Assembly (NCBI RefSeq): GCF_001431665.1
Contig: NZ_LLXV01000042.1
Span: 1-56,159 of the forward strand
From: Stenotrophomonas beteli
GTDB taxonomy: Bacteria > Pseudomonadota > Gammaproteobacteria > Xanthomonadales > Xanthomonadaceae
DNA: 56,159 nucleotides
Reading direction: 5' to 3'
This document shows positions 48,229 through 56,159 of the stretch, piece by piece (the stretch's first letter is position 1; each line of letters starts with the position of its first letter). A program made the translations under genes and the position numbers. The notes below the pieces were generated by a model that was not told the origin of the DNA, did no database searches, and saw only the letters and a list, made by a program, of their open reading frames with translations.

Positions 48229-48560
48229 TTCGTCTTCCTGACGTGATGGTCCCTCCGCTTCGCGGACTCCGGCCACACAAACGAAGGGCGGCCCCCGCAG
48301 CGGTTCCGGGTGGGGGTGTGATGAGGTGGTCCCGCGCTGGAGTAGCGCGGGCGGCTCCGGGGGAAACCCCAGGTCCAACCCCATCCGGCGCCGGAGCCTG
48401 GGCACACTCCCCAGGCCGGGTTCATGAAACCAATGGTTTCACGGGCTTCCATGTAAACCGGAACCTTGTTAGTATCGCTAGTTCACTTTTTTGATCCATC
48501 CTGCCGGATTGGCGTGCCCGAGGCGCGCTGTCGGCCATCACTCAGCTGGAGAACCGCGTC
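48229..48560 (+). promoter_or_regulatory. Long structured leader of the rpsM (alpha) cluster
   Basis: About 330 nt without a credible ORF. Several hairpins can be drawn: CCCGCGCT/AGCGCGGG near 48331-48351, CCTGGG/CCCAGG near 48398-48415, and TGAAACC/GGTTTCA near 48425-48441. A TTTTTT run is at 48487. In E. coli, S4 represses the alpha operon through a pseudoknot next to rpsM; this leader is much longer and I cannot match that fold by eye. It could also contain a small RNA. Confidence 0.5.
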
Positions 48561-48917
48561 ATGGCGCGTATTGCAGGCGTCAACCTGCCAGCCCAGAAGC
48601 ATGTCTGGGTCGGGTTGCAAAGCATTTACGGCATCGGCCGTACCCGTTCGAAGAAGGTCTGCGAAGTCGCAGGCGTTGCTTCGACCACCAAGATCCGCGA
48701 TCTGTCGGAGCCGGAAATCGAGCGCCTGCGCGCCGAAGTCGGCAAGTACATCGTGGAAGGCGATCTGCGCCGTGAAATCGGCATCGCGATCAAGCGCCTG
48801 ATGGACCTGGGCTGCTACCGCGGCCTGCGTCACCGTCGTGGCCTCCCGCTGCGTGGCCAGCGCACCCGTACCAACGCCCGCACCCGCAAGGGTCCGCGCA
48901 AGGCGATCAAGAAGTAA
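48561..48917 (+). CDS. rpsM: 30S ribosomal protein S13
   Basis: S13, 118 residues, 30S head protein contacting the P-site tRNA and L5. Seen: [34 protein letters not shown] and the C-terminal [24 protein letters not shown] precedes it. First gene of the alpha cluster. Confidence 0.98.
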   Translation: MARIAGVNLPAQKHVWVGLQSIYGIGRTRSKKVCEVAGVASTTKIRDLSEPEIERLRAEVGKYIVEGDLRREIGIAIKRLMDLGCYRGLRHRRGLPLRGQRTRTNARTRKGPRKAIKK

Positions 48918-48928
48918 GGGACTGAGAA

Positions 48929-49318
48929 ATGGCTAAGCCCGCTGCTAAGACCAAGAAGAAGATCAAGCGCGTCGTCACCGACGGCGTTGCCCACGTCCAC
49001 GCTTCGTTCAACAACACCATCGTCACCATCACCGACCGCCAGGGCAACGCTCTGTCGTGGGCGACCTCCGGTGGCGCTGGCTTCCGCGGTTCGCGCAAGT
49101 CGACCCCGTTCGCTGCCCAGGTGGCGGCTGAAAAGGCCGGTCGTGCTGCGCTGGACTACGGCGTGAAGTCGCTGGAAGTCCGCATCAAGGGCCCGGGTCC
49201 GGGCCGTGAGTCGGCCGTGCGTTCGTTGAACAACGTCGGCTACAAGATCACCAACATCATCGACGTGACGCCCATCCCGCACAACGGGTGCCGTCCGCCG
49301 AAGAAGCGTCGCGTCTAA
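48929..49318 (+). CDS. rpsK: 30S ribosomal protein S11
   Basis: S11, 129 residues, platform protein at the E site. Seen: [40 protein letters not shown] and C-terminal [15 protein letters not shown]. 11 nt after rpsM. Confidence 0.98.
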   Translation: MAKPAAKTKKKIKRVVTDGVAHVHASFNNTIVTITDRQGNALSWATSGGAGFRGSRKSTPFAAQVAAEKAGRAALDYGVKSLEVRIKGPGPGRESAVRSLNNVGYKITNIIDVTPIPHNGCRPPKKRRV

Positions 49319-49333
49319 AGGGAGCGATAAGAA

Positions 49334-49963
49334 ATGGCTCGTTATATCGGTCCTACCTGTAAGCTCGCCCGCCGCGAAGGCGCCGACCTGTCCCTGAAGA
49401 GCCCGGCGCGTGCGCTGGACTCCAAGTGCAAGCTGGAGCAGAAGCCCGGCCAGCACGGCGCCACTGCCCGCAAGGGCAAGCTGTCCGACTACGCCACCCA
49501 GCTGCGTGAAAAGCAGAAGGTCAAGCGTATCTACGGCCTGCTGGAGCGTCAGTTCCGCAACTACTACAAGAAGGCCTCGACCAAGAAGGGCAACACCGGC
49601 GAGAACCTGCTGCAGCTGCTGGAAACCCGCCTGGACAACGTCGTCTACCGCATGGGCTTCGCCGTGACCCGTCCGGCTGCCCGTCAGCTGGTGTCGCACC
49701 GCGGCGTCACCGTGAATGGCAAGTCGGTCAACCTGGCTTCGTACCAGGTCAAGGCTGGCGACGCCATCGCTCTGTCTGAAAAGGCTGCCAAGCAGCTGCG
49801 CGTCCAGGAAGCCCTGACCGTCGCCGCCCAGCATGACCTGAGCCCGTCGTGGGTTGAAGTGGATTCCGGCAAGTTCACCGGCATCTTCAAGGCCGTTCCG
49901 GATCGTTCGGATCTGCCTGCGGACATCAACGAAGCGCTGATCGTCGAGCTGTATTCGAAGTAA
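49334..49963 (+). CDS. rpsD: 30S ribosomal protein S4
   Basis: S4, 209 residues, primary 16S rRNA binder and, in E. coli, repressor of the alpha operon. Seen: [20 protein letters not shown], the S4 RNA-binding domain [20 protein letters not shown], and [15 protein letters not shown]. 15 nt after rpsK. Confidence 0.98.
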   Translation: MARYIGPTCKLARREGADLSLKSPARALDSKCKLEQKPGQHGATARKGKLSDYATQLREKQKVKRIYGLLERQFRNYYKKASTKKGNTGENLLQLLETRLDNVVYRMGFAVTRPAARQLVSHRGVTVNGKSVNLASYQVKAGDAIALSEKAAKQLRVQEALTVAAQHDLSPSWVEVDSGKFTGIFKAVPDRSDLPADINEALIVELYSK

Positions 49964-49978
49964 TTCATCATTGGAGAG

Positions 49979-49998
49979 CCCCCGGCGACGGCCGGGGG
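49979..49998 (+). promoter_or_regulatory. Hairpin between rpsD and rpoA
   Basis: CCCCCGGC / GCCGGGGG, 8-bp stem, loop GACG, followed by only TT, in the 56-nt rpsD-rpoA gap. It may lower read-through into rpoA, which is needed in smaller amounts than the ribosomal proteins. Confidence 0.5.
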
Positions 49999-50019
49999 TT
50001 CACTAGGAGAACCCGCAAC

Positions 50020-51018
50020 ATGACGGTTACCGCCAACCAGGTTCTGCGTCCTCGCGGTCCGCAGATCGAACGCCTTACCGACACCCGTGCAAAGGTCGTT
50101 ATCGAACCTTTGGAGCGGGGTTACGGGCATACGCTGGGCAACGCCCTGCGTCGCGTGCTGCTGTCGTCCATCCCGGGCTTCGCCATCACGGAAGTCGAAA
50201 TCGACGGCGTGTTGCATGAGTACACCACGGTCGAAGGTCTGCAGGAGGACGTGCTCGAAGTCCTGCTGAACCTGAAGGACGTGGCCATCCGTATGCACTC
50301 CGGCGACAGCGCCACCCTGTCCCTGTCCAAGCAGGGCCCGGGCGTTGTCACCGCTGCCGACATCAAGGTCGACCACAATGTGGAGATCCTGAACGGCGAC
50401 CATGTGATCTGCCACCTGACCAAGGACACGGCGATCAACATGCGTCTGAAGATCGAACGTGGTTTCGGCTACCAGCCGGCTGCCGCGCGTCGTCGTCCGG
50501 ACGAAGAAACCCGTGCCATCGGCCGCCTGGTCCTGGATGCCTCGTTCTCGCCGGTCCGCCGTGTCGCCTACGCCGTGGAAGCGGCCCGCGTCGAACAGCG
50601 TACCGACCTGGACAAGCTGGTCATCGATATCGAGACCAACGGCACCATCGATGCCGAGGAAGCCGTGCGCACCGCCGCCGACATCCTCAGCGACCAGCTG
50701 TCGGTGTTCGGTGACTTCACCCACCGCGACCGCGGTGCGGCCAAGCCGGCCAACAACGGCGTGGATCCGGTGCTGCTGCGCCCGATCGACGATCTGGAGC
50801 TGACCGTGCGTTCGGCCAACTGCCTGAAGGCCGAGAGCATCTACTACATCGGCGATCTGATCCAGAAGACCGAAGTGGAGCTGCTGAAGACCCCGAACCT
50901 GGGCAAGAAGTCGCTCACCGAGATCAAGGAAGTGCTGGCTCAGCGCGGCCTGTCGCTCGGCATGAAGCTGGAGAACTGGCCGCCGGCCGGCGTCGCCAGC
51001 CACGGCATGCTGGGCTGA
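50020..51018 (+). CDS. rpoA: RNA polymerase alpha subunit
   Basis: RpoA, 332 residues. The N-terminal domain dimerises and nucleates polymerase assembly ([20 protein letters not shown]); the C-terminal domain binds UP elements and activators ([39 protein letters not shown]). AGGAGA precedes the ATG. Followed by a hairpin and a 193-nt gap before rplQ. Confidence 0.98.
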   Translation: MTVTANQVLRPRGPQIERLTDTRAKVVIEPLERGYGHTLGNALRRVLLSSIPGFAITEVEIDGVLHEYTTVEGLQEDVLEVLLNLKDVAIRMHSGDSATLSLSKQGPGVVTAADIKVDHNVEILNGDHVICHLTKDTAINMRLKIERGFGYQPAAARRRPDEETRAIGRLVLDASFSPVRRVAYAVEAARVEQRTDLDKLVIDIETNGTIDAEEAVRTAADILSDQLSVFGDFTHRDRGAAKPANNGVDPVLLRPIDDLELTVRSANCLKAESIYYIGDLIQKTEVELLKTPNLGKKSLTEIKEVLAQRGLSLGMKLENWPPAGVASHGMLG

Positions 51019-51035
51019 TATCGGTAATGCCTGAG

Positions 51036-51059
51036 GGCTCCACCGGCAACGGTGGAGCC
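51036..51059 (+). promoter_or_regulatory. Hairpin between rpoA and rplQ
   Basis: GGCTCCACCG / CGGTGGAGCC, 10-bp perfect stem with GCAA tetraloop, 17 nt after rpoA, followed by TTCAA. It may attenuate or protect the rpoA end; the rest of the 193-nt gap to rplQ shows nothing clear. Confidence 0.5.
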
Positions 51060-51211
51060 TTCAACCGGTTTACGAAACATGCCACGACGAACCCCAGGTT
51101 CGCGGGCAGGGCGTCCAGGACGGGCGACCAGGACCATCCGCAGTCCACGCAGCAACGCCAGGATGGCGACAACGATCCGCACAGTCTCATCATTAACCAA
51201 GGAATATCACC

Positions 51212-51595
51212 ATGCGTCACCAGAAGTCTGGCCGTAAGTTCAGCCGCACCAGCGCCCATCGCGAAGCGATGTTCAAGAACATGGCCGCCTCGCTGTTCAA
51301 GCACGAGCTGATCAAGACCACCCTGCCGAAGGCCAAGGAACTGCGCCGCGTTGCCGAGCCGCTGATCACCCTGGCCAAGGTCGACTCCGTCGCCAACCGT
51401 CGTCTGGCCTTCGCCCGCCTGCGTGACAACGAAGCCGTGGGCAACCTGTTCACCATCCTGGGCCCGCGTTACGCGAACCGTCCGGGCGGCTACCTGCGCC
51501 TGCTGAAGTGCGGTTTCCGCGCCGGCGACAACGCACCGATGGCCTACGTCGAGCTGGTCGACCGTCCGGCCGTGGCCGAGGAAGTGGCCGAGTAA
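51212..51595 (+). CDS. rplQ: 50S ribosomal protein L17
   Basis: L17, 127 residues, early 50S assembly protein near the exit tunnel. Seen: [40 protein letters not shown] and the C-terminal [24 protein letters not shown] precedes the start. Last gene of the ribosomal run. Confidence 0.98.
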   Translation: MRHQKSGRKFSRTSAHREAMFKNMAASLFKHELIKTTLPKAKELRRVAEPLITLAKVDSVANRRLAFARLRDNEAVGNLFTILGPRYANRPGGYLRLLKCGFRAGDNAPMAYVELVDRPAVAEEVAE

Positions 51596-51622
51596 TCGGA
51601 CCGCTCCAACGCGACACAGTGA

Positions 51623-51652
51623 AAGCCCGGCATCCGCCGGGCTTTTGCGTTT
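51623..51652 (+). terminator. Terminator of the ribosomal protein run
   Basis: AAGCCCGGC (51623-51631) / GCCGGGCTT (51636-51644), loop ATCC, then TTGCGTTT. Strong rho-independent terminator 28 nt after rplQ. Confidence 0.88.
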
Positions 51653-51780
51653 CCAGGGGGCGGATCCCGATCCGCAGGAAAGGGCAGTGACCCACACCGT
51701 TCCGACAGGCGTCACCTGTGGCGGTTCGAATGGCGCGCGCTCTCGGTTACGCTTGGCGCCTGATCACTTGAGCGTTGACG

Positions 51781-52287
51781 ATGAATCCACTGCGCTGGCC
51801 CTTCCGCGCCCAGTTCTTCCTGGGCTTCCTGATCTGCGCGGGCCTGCTCGGCTACGCGATCTTCCTGCAGCTGAAGATGGGCCTGGAGCCGTGTCCGCTG
51901 TGCATCTTCCAGCGGCTGGCCTTCGCCGCGCTGGGCCTGCTGTTCCTGATCGGTGCGCTGCACGGGCCGTCCAACCGCCCGGGACGCGCGACCTATGGGA
52001 TTCTCGCCTTCATTGCCGCCGCGGTAGGCGTCGGCATTGCCGCGCGCCACGTCTACGTGCAGATGCTGCCGCCGGAGATGGGCGCGACCTGCGGCCCGCC
52101 GCTGAGCTTCCTGCGCGAGACGATGGGGCCGCTGGAAGTGTTCCGCACGGTGCTGACCGGCACCGGCAACTGCGGCAACATCGACTGGACCTTCCTGGGC
52201 CTGACCATGCCGATGTGGTCGGGCGTGTGGTTCGTGCTGCTGGCGCTGTGGGCGCTGGTGGTGTCGCTGCGCAAGGTCAGGCGCTGA
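51781..52287 (+). CDS. dsbB: Disulfide bond formation protein B
   Basis: DsbB, 168 residues, inner-membrane quinone reductase that reoxidises DsbA. Four membrane segments are seen, with the periplasmic pair CPLC (EPCPLCIFQRLAF) after the first and the second Cys pair in ATCGPPLSF and TGNCGNIDW. I start at ATG 51781 (MNPLRWPF); TTG at 51775 is possible but less likely. The dsbA partner is not in the window. Confidence 0.95.
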   Translation: MNPLRWPFRAQFFLGFLICAGLLGYAIFLQLKMGLEPCPLCIFQRLAFAALGLLFLIGALHGPSNRPGRATYGILAFIAAAVGVGIAARHVYVQMLPPEMGATCGPPLSFLRETMGPLEVFRTVLTGTGNCGNIDWTFLGLTMPMWSGVWFVLLALWALVVSLRKVRR

Positions 52288-52296
52288 AAACAGGAC

Positions 52297-52385
52297 GGGG
52301 TCGGATCCCTTTGCAGCGCAAAGGGCTCTGACTCCATTCCCGGTGCGGGGTCAGAGCCCTTTCCTGCGGAAAGGGATCCGACCCC
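52297..52385. repeat. Large REP-like inverted repeat
   Basis: Two ~38-bp units (52297-52334 and 52347-52385) in inverted orientation, each itself a stem around CCCTTT/AAAGGG with ends GGGGTC...GACCCC or GACTCC. It lies between convergent dsbB and the second TonB receptor, 10 nt from dsbB and 8 nt from the receptor stop, and could serve as a shared terminator. Confidence 0.8.
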
Positions 52386-52392
52386 TGTCTCC

Positions 52393-54519
52393 TCAGAAGT
52401 CCTGCTGCAGGCTCAGGTAGGCACCGCGACGCGGTCCCCACTGCGGGGCAAATACACCGACGCCGCCGCCATCACGCAACTGGTAGCTGCGATCCAGTGC
52501 GTTGATCACGGCCAGCTGCACATGCAGCGGATGCCCGCTGCCGGCGTTGAAGTCATGCCCGGCGCTGAGGTTCACCTGCAGGTACGACGGCAGCTCGCCG
52601 CCGTTGGGCACGCCCTCGATGTCCGAACGCAGGCCACTGCCGAACACGTAGTTCGCACCGATCCGGTTGTGGCCGGCGAAGGCATAGCTGAGGCCACCGG
52701 ACGAGGTCAGCTTCTGGTCGTGGTCCAGGTGGATCCAATGATCGGCGACGTAGGCCAGGGCGTCAGGGTCGAGGTTGTACTGGCCGGTGATGACCTGGGT
52801 GCCGAGGGCCTTGTTGTATGCCGCATTGAAGTAGGCACTGAACGGGCCGTTGCTGTAGTCGGCACTGAACTCCAGGCCACGGATGTGGCCGCGGCCGTAG
52901 TTGAAGGTCGAATAGACATACGCTGCGCCGAACTGGCCTTCGTCCTGCAGGCGCGCAACGCGGCGGTCGTACGCGTCCAGGCCTACGGTCAGGTGCTCGC
53001 CCAGCTGCTGCGAGACGCCGATGTCGTAGTAGTCACTGCGCTCGGACAGGGGCGTGGTGCTGCCACCACTGGGCTGCTGGTTGGTGGTGCCGTCGTACAG
53101 GGCGATGTCGCTGCTGGCGATCAGCTCGCTGGCCGGTGGTGTGAAGTAGCGTGAATAGCCGGCGTGCACGGTGGTGCTGTCGCTGGCATTCCAGACCACG
53201 CCCACGCGCGGGCTGAGCTGGCCTTCGGTGTGGCCGAAGGCCTTGTAACGGTCGCCGCGCAGGCCGTAGTTGACCGTCCAGGCATCGCCGATCTTCCATT
53301 CGTCCTGCACGTACAGCGCCAGCGTGCTGGCATGGAAAGCGCTGGGGTCGGGGATCAGCCGTGGCGTGGTGCTGGACTGCTGGCCGCCATCGTCCACCGG
53401 GAACACCCAGCTGTTGTTGCTGGCGCGCGCATTCTCGTAGTTGCCGTACAGGCCGTAGCGCAGCGTGTGGTCGTTGCCCAGCGGGGTGGAGAAGTCGGCC
53501 TGCAGGGTGTTGGCGCGGTTGCTGCGCTGCACCTGTGAGGCGACGCCACTGAACACCAGGTCGCCGATGACATCCGGGTGGAATGCTACATCGCTGTAGC
53601 GCTGCCCGGCCGAGAGCTGATAGGCGGTGGCGCCGAGCGTACCCTGCAGCACCAGCATGCCGAAGCGGGTGGCCTCGCGCTGGGTTTCATCCAGCTGGCT
53701 GGAATCGAAGGTGGCGGTGTCCAGGTAGCCGAACTGCGGCGTCTGGCCCGGATTGACCGGAATCTGGAAGCGGTTGTTGGCAAAGCCGGCAAACACACTC
53801 AGGCGGGTGCTGTCGTTGACCAGGTAGGTGAGGTCGGCGAAGGCCTTGCCCTGATGGGTATCGTCATGCAACGGCTTGCGCGCGTTGGTGGGGCTCTCCA
53901 GGCCGACCTCGTTCTGGTCGTAGTTGCCGGTCAGGAACCAGCTCCAGCGTCCCTGGCTGCCCCACCAGGAGGCATTGGGGTTGAGCTTGCCGAACGATCC
54001 GGTGGTCAGCCCGGCACTGCCGCCATTGCCAAGCTCGGCGCCGCTGCGGGTGGTGATGTCGACCACCGCCGCCGTGCGCTCGCCGAACTGTGCCGGCAGC
54101 GCGCCGTCCATCAATCGGATGCTCTTGATGGTGCGGGCATCCAGGGTCTGGCCGAAGCCGGAAATCGACTCGGGCAGCAGGACGCCGTTGATGCGGTACT
54201 GCAGGTTGGCGTGGTCACCGCGCACGTGCACACCGCCGTAAGAGTCCTGCACCACGCCCGGTGCCTGCAGCAGCACCTGGCTGAGCGGCGCGGAGGCGCC
54301 CAGCGGCTGCTTCTGGATGTCCTCGGCGGTGATCTGGTACTGGCTGCTGCCGATGTCCGGCGACAGTGCATTGCGGGCCTGGTCGAGCTGGGCGTGGACG
54401 GTGACCGCGTCCAGCTGTGTGACCGGCGCGGCCGCATCATTGGCGGCGGCGGCGAAGGCGGGAAGGCTGGCCGCGGCCAGGACGAGGGTGATGCCGGTAG
54501 CGAGGGGCGAGGGCTTCAT
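52393..54519 (-). CDS. TonB-dependent receptor
   Basis: A 708-residue outer-membrane receptor. Signal peptide (TGITLVLAAASLPAFAAA), TonB-box-like QLDAVTVHAQ, plug domain (SSQYQITAEDIQKQPLG, VLLQAPGVVQDSYGGVHVRG, GERTAAVVDITTRSGAE) and a beta-barrel ending in LSLQQDF with the terminal Phe expected of barrel proteins. Substrate unknown: siderophore or other small ligand is possible. It is divergent from aroG with 220 nt between starts, holding a palindrome at 54572-54586. Confidence 0.94.
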   Translation of the reverse strand: MKPSPLATGITLVLAAASLPAFAAAANDAAAPVTQLDAVTVHAQLDQARNALSPDIGSSQYQITAEDIQKQPLGASAPLSQVLLQAPGVVQDSYGGVHVRGDHANLQYRINGVLLPESISGFGQTLDARTIKSIRLMDGALPAQFGERTAAVVDITTRSGAELGNGGSAGLTTGSFGKLNPNASWWGSQGRWSWFLTGNYDQNEVGLESPTNARKPLHDDTHQGKAFADLTYLVNDSTRLSVFAGFANNRFQIPVNPGQTPQFGYLDTATFDSSQLDETQREATRFGMLVLQGTLGATAYQLSAGQRYSDVAFHPDVIGDLVFSGVASQVQRSNRANTLQADFSTPLGNDHTLRYGLYGNYENARASNNSWVFPVDDGGQQSSTTPRLIPDPSAFHASTLALYVQDEWKIGDAWTVNYGLRGDRYKAFGHTEGQLSPRVGVVWNASDSTTVHAGYSRYFTPPASELIASSDIALYDGTTNQQPSGGSTTPLSERSDYYDIGVSQQLGEHLTVGLDAYDRRVARLQDEGQFGAAYVYSTFNYGRGHIRGLEFSADYSNGPFSAYFNAAYNKALGTQVITGQYNLDPDALAYVADHWIHLDHDQKLTSSGGLSYAFAGHNRIGANYVFGSGLRSDIEGVPNGGELPSYLQVNLSAGHDFNAGSGHPLHVQLAVINALDRSYQLRDGGGVGVFAPQWGPRRGAYLSLQQDF

Positions 54520-54571
54520 GGGGAAGGGCGGAGCCTGTGGCGTAGGAGGGGGCCGGTCCGTGACGTGTCAG

Positions 54572-54586
54572 TGTTACTCCGTAACA
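54572..54586. promoter_or_regulatory. Palindrome in the receptor-aroG gap
   Basis: TGTTAC-TCC-GTAACA, a perfect 6-bp inverted repeat with 3-nt spacer, 52 nt upstream of the receptor start. Its symmetry and place suggest a repressor or activator site; the regulator is unknown. Confidence 0.45.
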
Positions 54587-54739
54587 AATCATGCGCCCGT
54601 TGCAGCGGCCGCGGGCATGCCGTGTCTGGCCGCTCGCGCCGCCCTTTCCCTGCCGTTCAGGCTGCCGCACGCGCCCCTGGCCCTTTGCGCCAGCGGCCGG
54701 CTCTGCGACCATGACCGCCCCCCACCCCGGAAGTCTGCA

Positions 54740-56131
54740 ATGAGCCTGTCCGCCGTTCCGCCCGTGCCCGATCCTGCCGCAGCCGCCGTGGGCGCCGCCT
54801 GGTCGCCGGAGAGCTGGCGTGGCAAGACCGCGCTGCAGATGCCGACCTATCCCGATCCGGTGGCGCTGGACGCGGCGCTGCACGAACTGAAGCGGCTGCC
54901 GCCGCTGGTCACCTCGTGGGAGATCCTGGCGCTGAAGCAGCAGCTGGCCGAGGCCCAGGAGGGCAAGCGCTTCCTGCTGCAGGGGGGCGACTGCGCCGAG
55001 AACTTCAGCGATTGCGAATCGGGCACCATCTCCAACCGGTTGAAAGTGCTGCTGCAGATGAGCCTGGTGCTGGTGCACGGCCTGCGCCAGCCGGTGATCC
55101 GCGTGGGCCGCTTCGCCGGTCAGTACGCCAAGCCGCGCTCGGCCGACACCGAGACCCGCGACGGCGTGACCCTGCCCAGCTACCGCGGCGATGTGATCAA
55201 CGCGCCGGCGTTCACCGAAGCGGCACGCCTGCCTGACCCGAAGCGGATGCTGCAGGCCCACGCGCATTCGGCGATGACGATGAACTTCGTGCGGGCGCTG
55301 ATCGATGGCGGCTTCGCCGACCTGCACCATCCCGAGTACTGGAACCTGGAATGGGTGCGGCATTCGCCGCTGGCCGCCGAGTACCAGAAGATGGTGGCCT
55401 CGATTGGTGATGCGGTGCACTTCATGGAGACCCTGGCCGGGGCCCGCGTGCACAACCTCAACCGCATCGATTTCTACACCTCGCATGAAGCGCTGCTGCT
55501 GCCCTACGAGCAGGCGTTGACCCGGCAGGTGCCTCGCCAGCAGGGCTGGCTGAACCTGAGCACGCATTATCCGTGGATCGGCATGCGCACCGCTGCGCTG
55601 GATGGCGCTCACGTCGAGTACCTGCGGGGGGTGCGCAACCCGATTGCGATCAAGGTCGGGCCATCGGTGTCGCCGGACCAGCTGCTGCGCCTGATCGATG
55701 TGCTCAACCCGCATGATGAGCCGGGTCGCCTGAGCTTCATCCACCGCATGGGCGCGGCGCAGATTGCCGACAAGCTGCCGCCGCTGCTGGATGCGGTCAA
55801 GCGCGACGGCCGCCGCGTGCTGTGGGTGTGCGATGCGATGCATGGCAACACCGAAAGCACCGCCAATGGCTTCAAGACGCGCCGCTTCGACAATGTGCGT
55901 GGCGAGGTGGAGATGTCGTTCGACCTGCACGCGGCCGCCGGCACGCGCCTGGGCGGCGTGCATCTGGAGCTGACCGGCGAGGACGTGACCGAGTGCACCG
56001 GTGGCGCGCGCGAGCTGACCGAGCGCGATCTGGAGCGCGCGTACCGCTCGACGGTGGACCCGCGGTTGAACTATGAGCAGTCGCTGGAGATCGCGATGGC
56101 GATCGTACGCAAGCAGGAACAGGTGCGGTAA
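54740..56131 (+). CDS. aroG: DAHP synthase, class II
   Basis: 3-deoxy-D-arabino-heptulosonate-7-phosphate synthase, 463 residues, first step of the shikimate pathway (erythrose-4-phosphate plus phosphoenolpyruvate). Of the class II (plant/Mycobacterium-like) family: WRGKTALQMPTYPD, QGGDCAENFSDC with a metal-binding Cys, RVGRFAGQYAKPRS, WVCDAMHGNTES, and the C-terminal ELTGEDVTECTGG. I start at 54740 (MSLSAVPPVP) for the family length; the frame is open upstream, but that is receptor antiframe. Class II enzymes are unrelated in sequence to E. coli AroF/G/H. Confidence 0.96.
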   Translation: MSLSAVPPVPDPAAAAVGAAWSPESWRGKTALQMPTYPDPVALDAALHELKRLPPLVTSWEILALKQQLAEAQEGKRFLLQGGDCAENFSDCESGTISNRLKVLLQMSLVLVHGLRQPVIRVGRFAGQYAKPRSADTETRDGVTLPSYRGDVINAPAFTEAARLPDPKRMLQAHAHSAMTMNFVRALIDGGFADLHHPEYWNLEWVRHSPLAAEYQKMVASIGDAVHFMETLAGARVHNLNRIDFYTSHEALLLPYEQALTRQVPRQQGWLNLSTHYPWIGMRTAALDGAHVEYLRGVRNPIAIKVGPSVSPDQLLRLIDVLNPHDEPGRLSFIHRMGAAQIADKLPPLLDAVKRDGRRVLWVCDAMHGNTESTANGFKTRRFDNVRGEVEMSFDLHAAAGTRLGGVHLELTGEDVTECTGGARELTERDLERAYRSTVDPRLNYEQSLEIAMAIVRKQEQVR

Positions 56132-56159
56132 GGGTGTTGCGGCAGGGCTGCAAGCCCTG

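Noticed and set aside
47367..48494. Plus-strand frame of 375 codons overlapping secY
   Set aside because: Out-of-frame shadow of secY that runs into the leader; very Arg/Pro-rich without any domain.

Overview
This window is a piece of a GC-rich gammaproteobacterial chromosome, almost certainly Stenotrophomonas (S. maltophilia group, Xanthomonadaceae). The evidence is the codon use, the close match of the housekeeping proteins to xanthomonad families, the exported TonB-receptor genes, a GT41 O-GlcNAc-transferase-like gene beside prfA, and several short intergenic palindromes that begin with GTAG, the hallmark of the Stenotrophomonas SMAG/REP family. Most of the window is conserved core genome. 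There is no prophage, insertion sequence, CRISPR array, rRNA gene or replication origin with its genes.

Layout. (1) Positions 1-5.2 kb, minus strand: a PPK2-type polyphosphate kinase, then hemA-prfA-ogt, three tightly packed genes (hemA and prfA overlap; ogt starts 5 nt after prfA). (2) 5.2-12.2 kb, plus strand: an exported TPR protein, lolB, ispE, tRNA-Gln, prs, rplY, pth and ychF. This order covers outer-membrane lipoprotein insertion, isoprenoid and PRPP synthesis, and translation support, and is shared with pseudomonads. (3) 12.2-17.9 kb: an accessory block. It opens with three copies of a ~100-bp repeat and a SMAG dimer. It then carries a TonB-dependent receptor (minus) divergent from an exported cyanophycinase-like S51 peptidase and an exported isoaspartyl peptidase/asparaginase. 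Together these suggest uptake and breakdown of beta-aspartyl (isopeptide) material outside the cytoplasm. (4) 17.9-51.6 kb, plus strand: one long run of transcription and translation genes. It runs tRNA-Tyr/Gly/Thr, tuf, tRNA-Trp, secE-nusG, rplKA, rplJL-rpoBC, rpsLG-fusA-tuf, the S10 and spc clusters through secY, and the alpha cluster rpsM-rpsK-rpsD-rpoA-rplQ, closed by a strong terminator. (5) 51.7-56.1 kb: dsbB, a convergent TonB-dependent receptor, and a divergent class II DAHP synthase.

How it works together: region 4 encodes RNA polymerase (rpoA, rpoB, rpoC), its elongation factor NusG, two EF-Tu copies, EF-G, most ribosomal proteins and two Sec translocon subunits, with four tRNAs at its head. 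Several gaps inside this run are much longer than the usual 5-20 nt and hold hairpins, promoters or a terminator: rplA-rplJ, rplL-rpoB, tuf-rpsJ, rpsN-rpsH and secY-rpsM. These are the likely control points.

The points most worth following are the exported cyanophycinase/isoaspartyl peptidase/receptor block, the tripled repeat with DnaA-box-like motifs, the long structured secY-rpsM leader, the terminator inside the spc cluster, and the crowded rplL-rpoB gap. All functional statements come from reading the sequence; no database search was possible.
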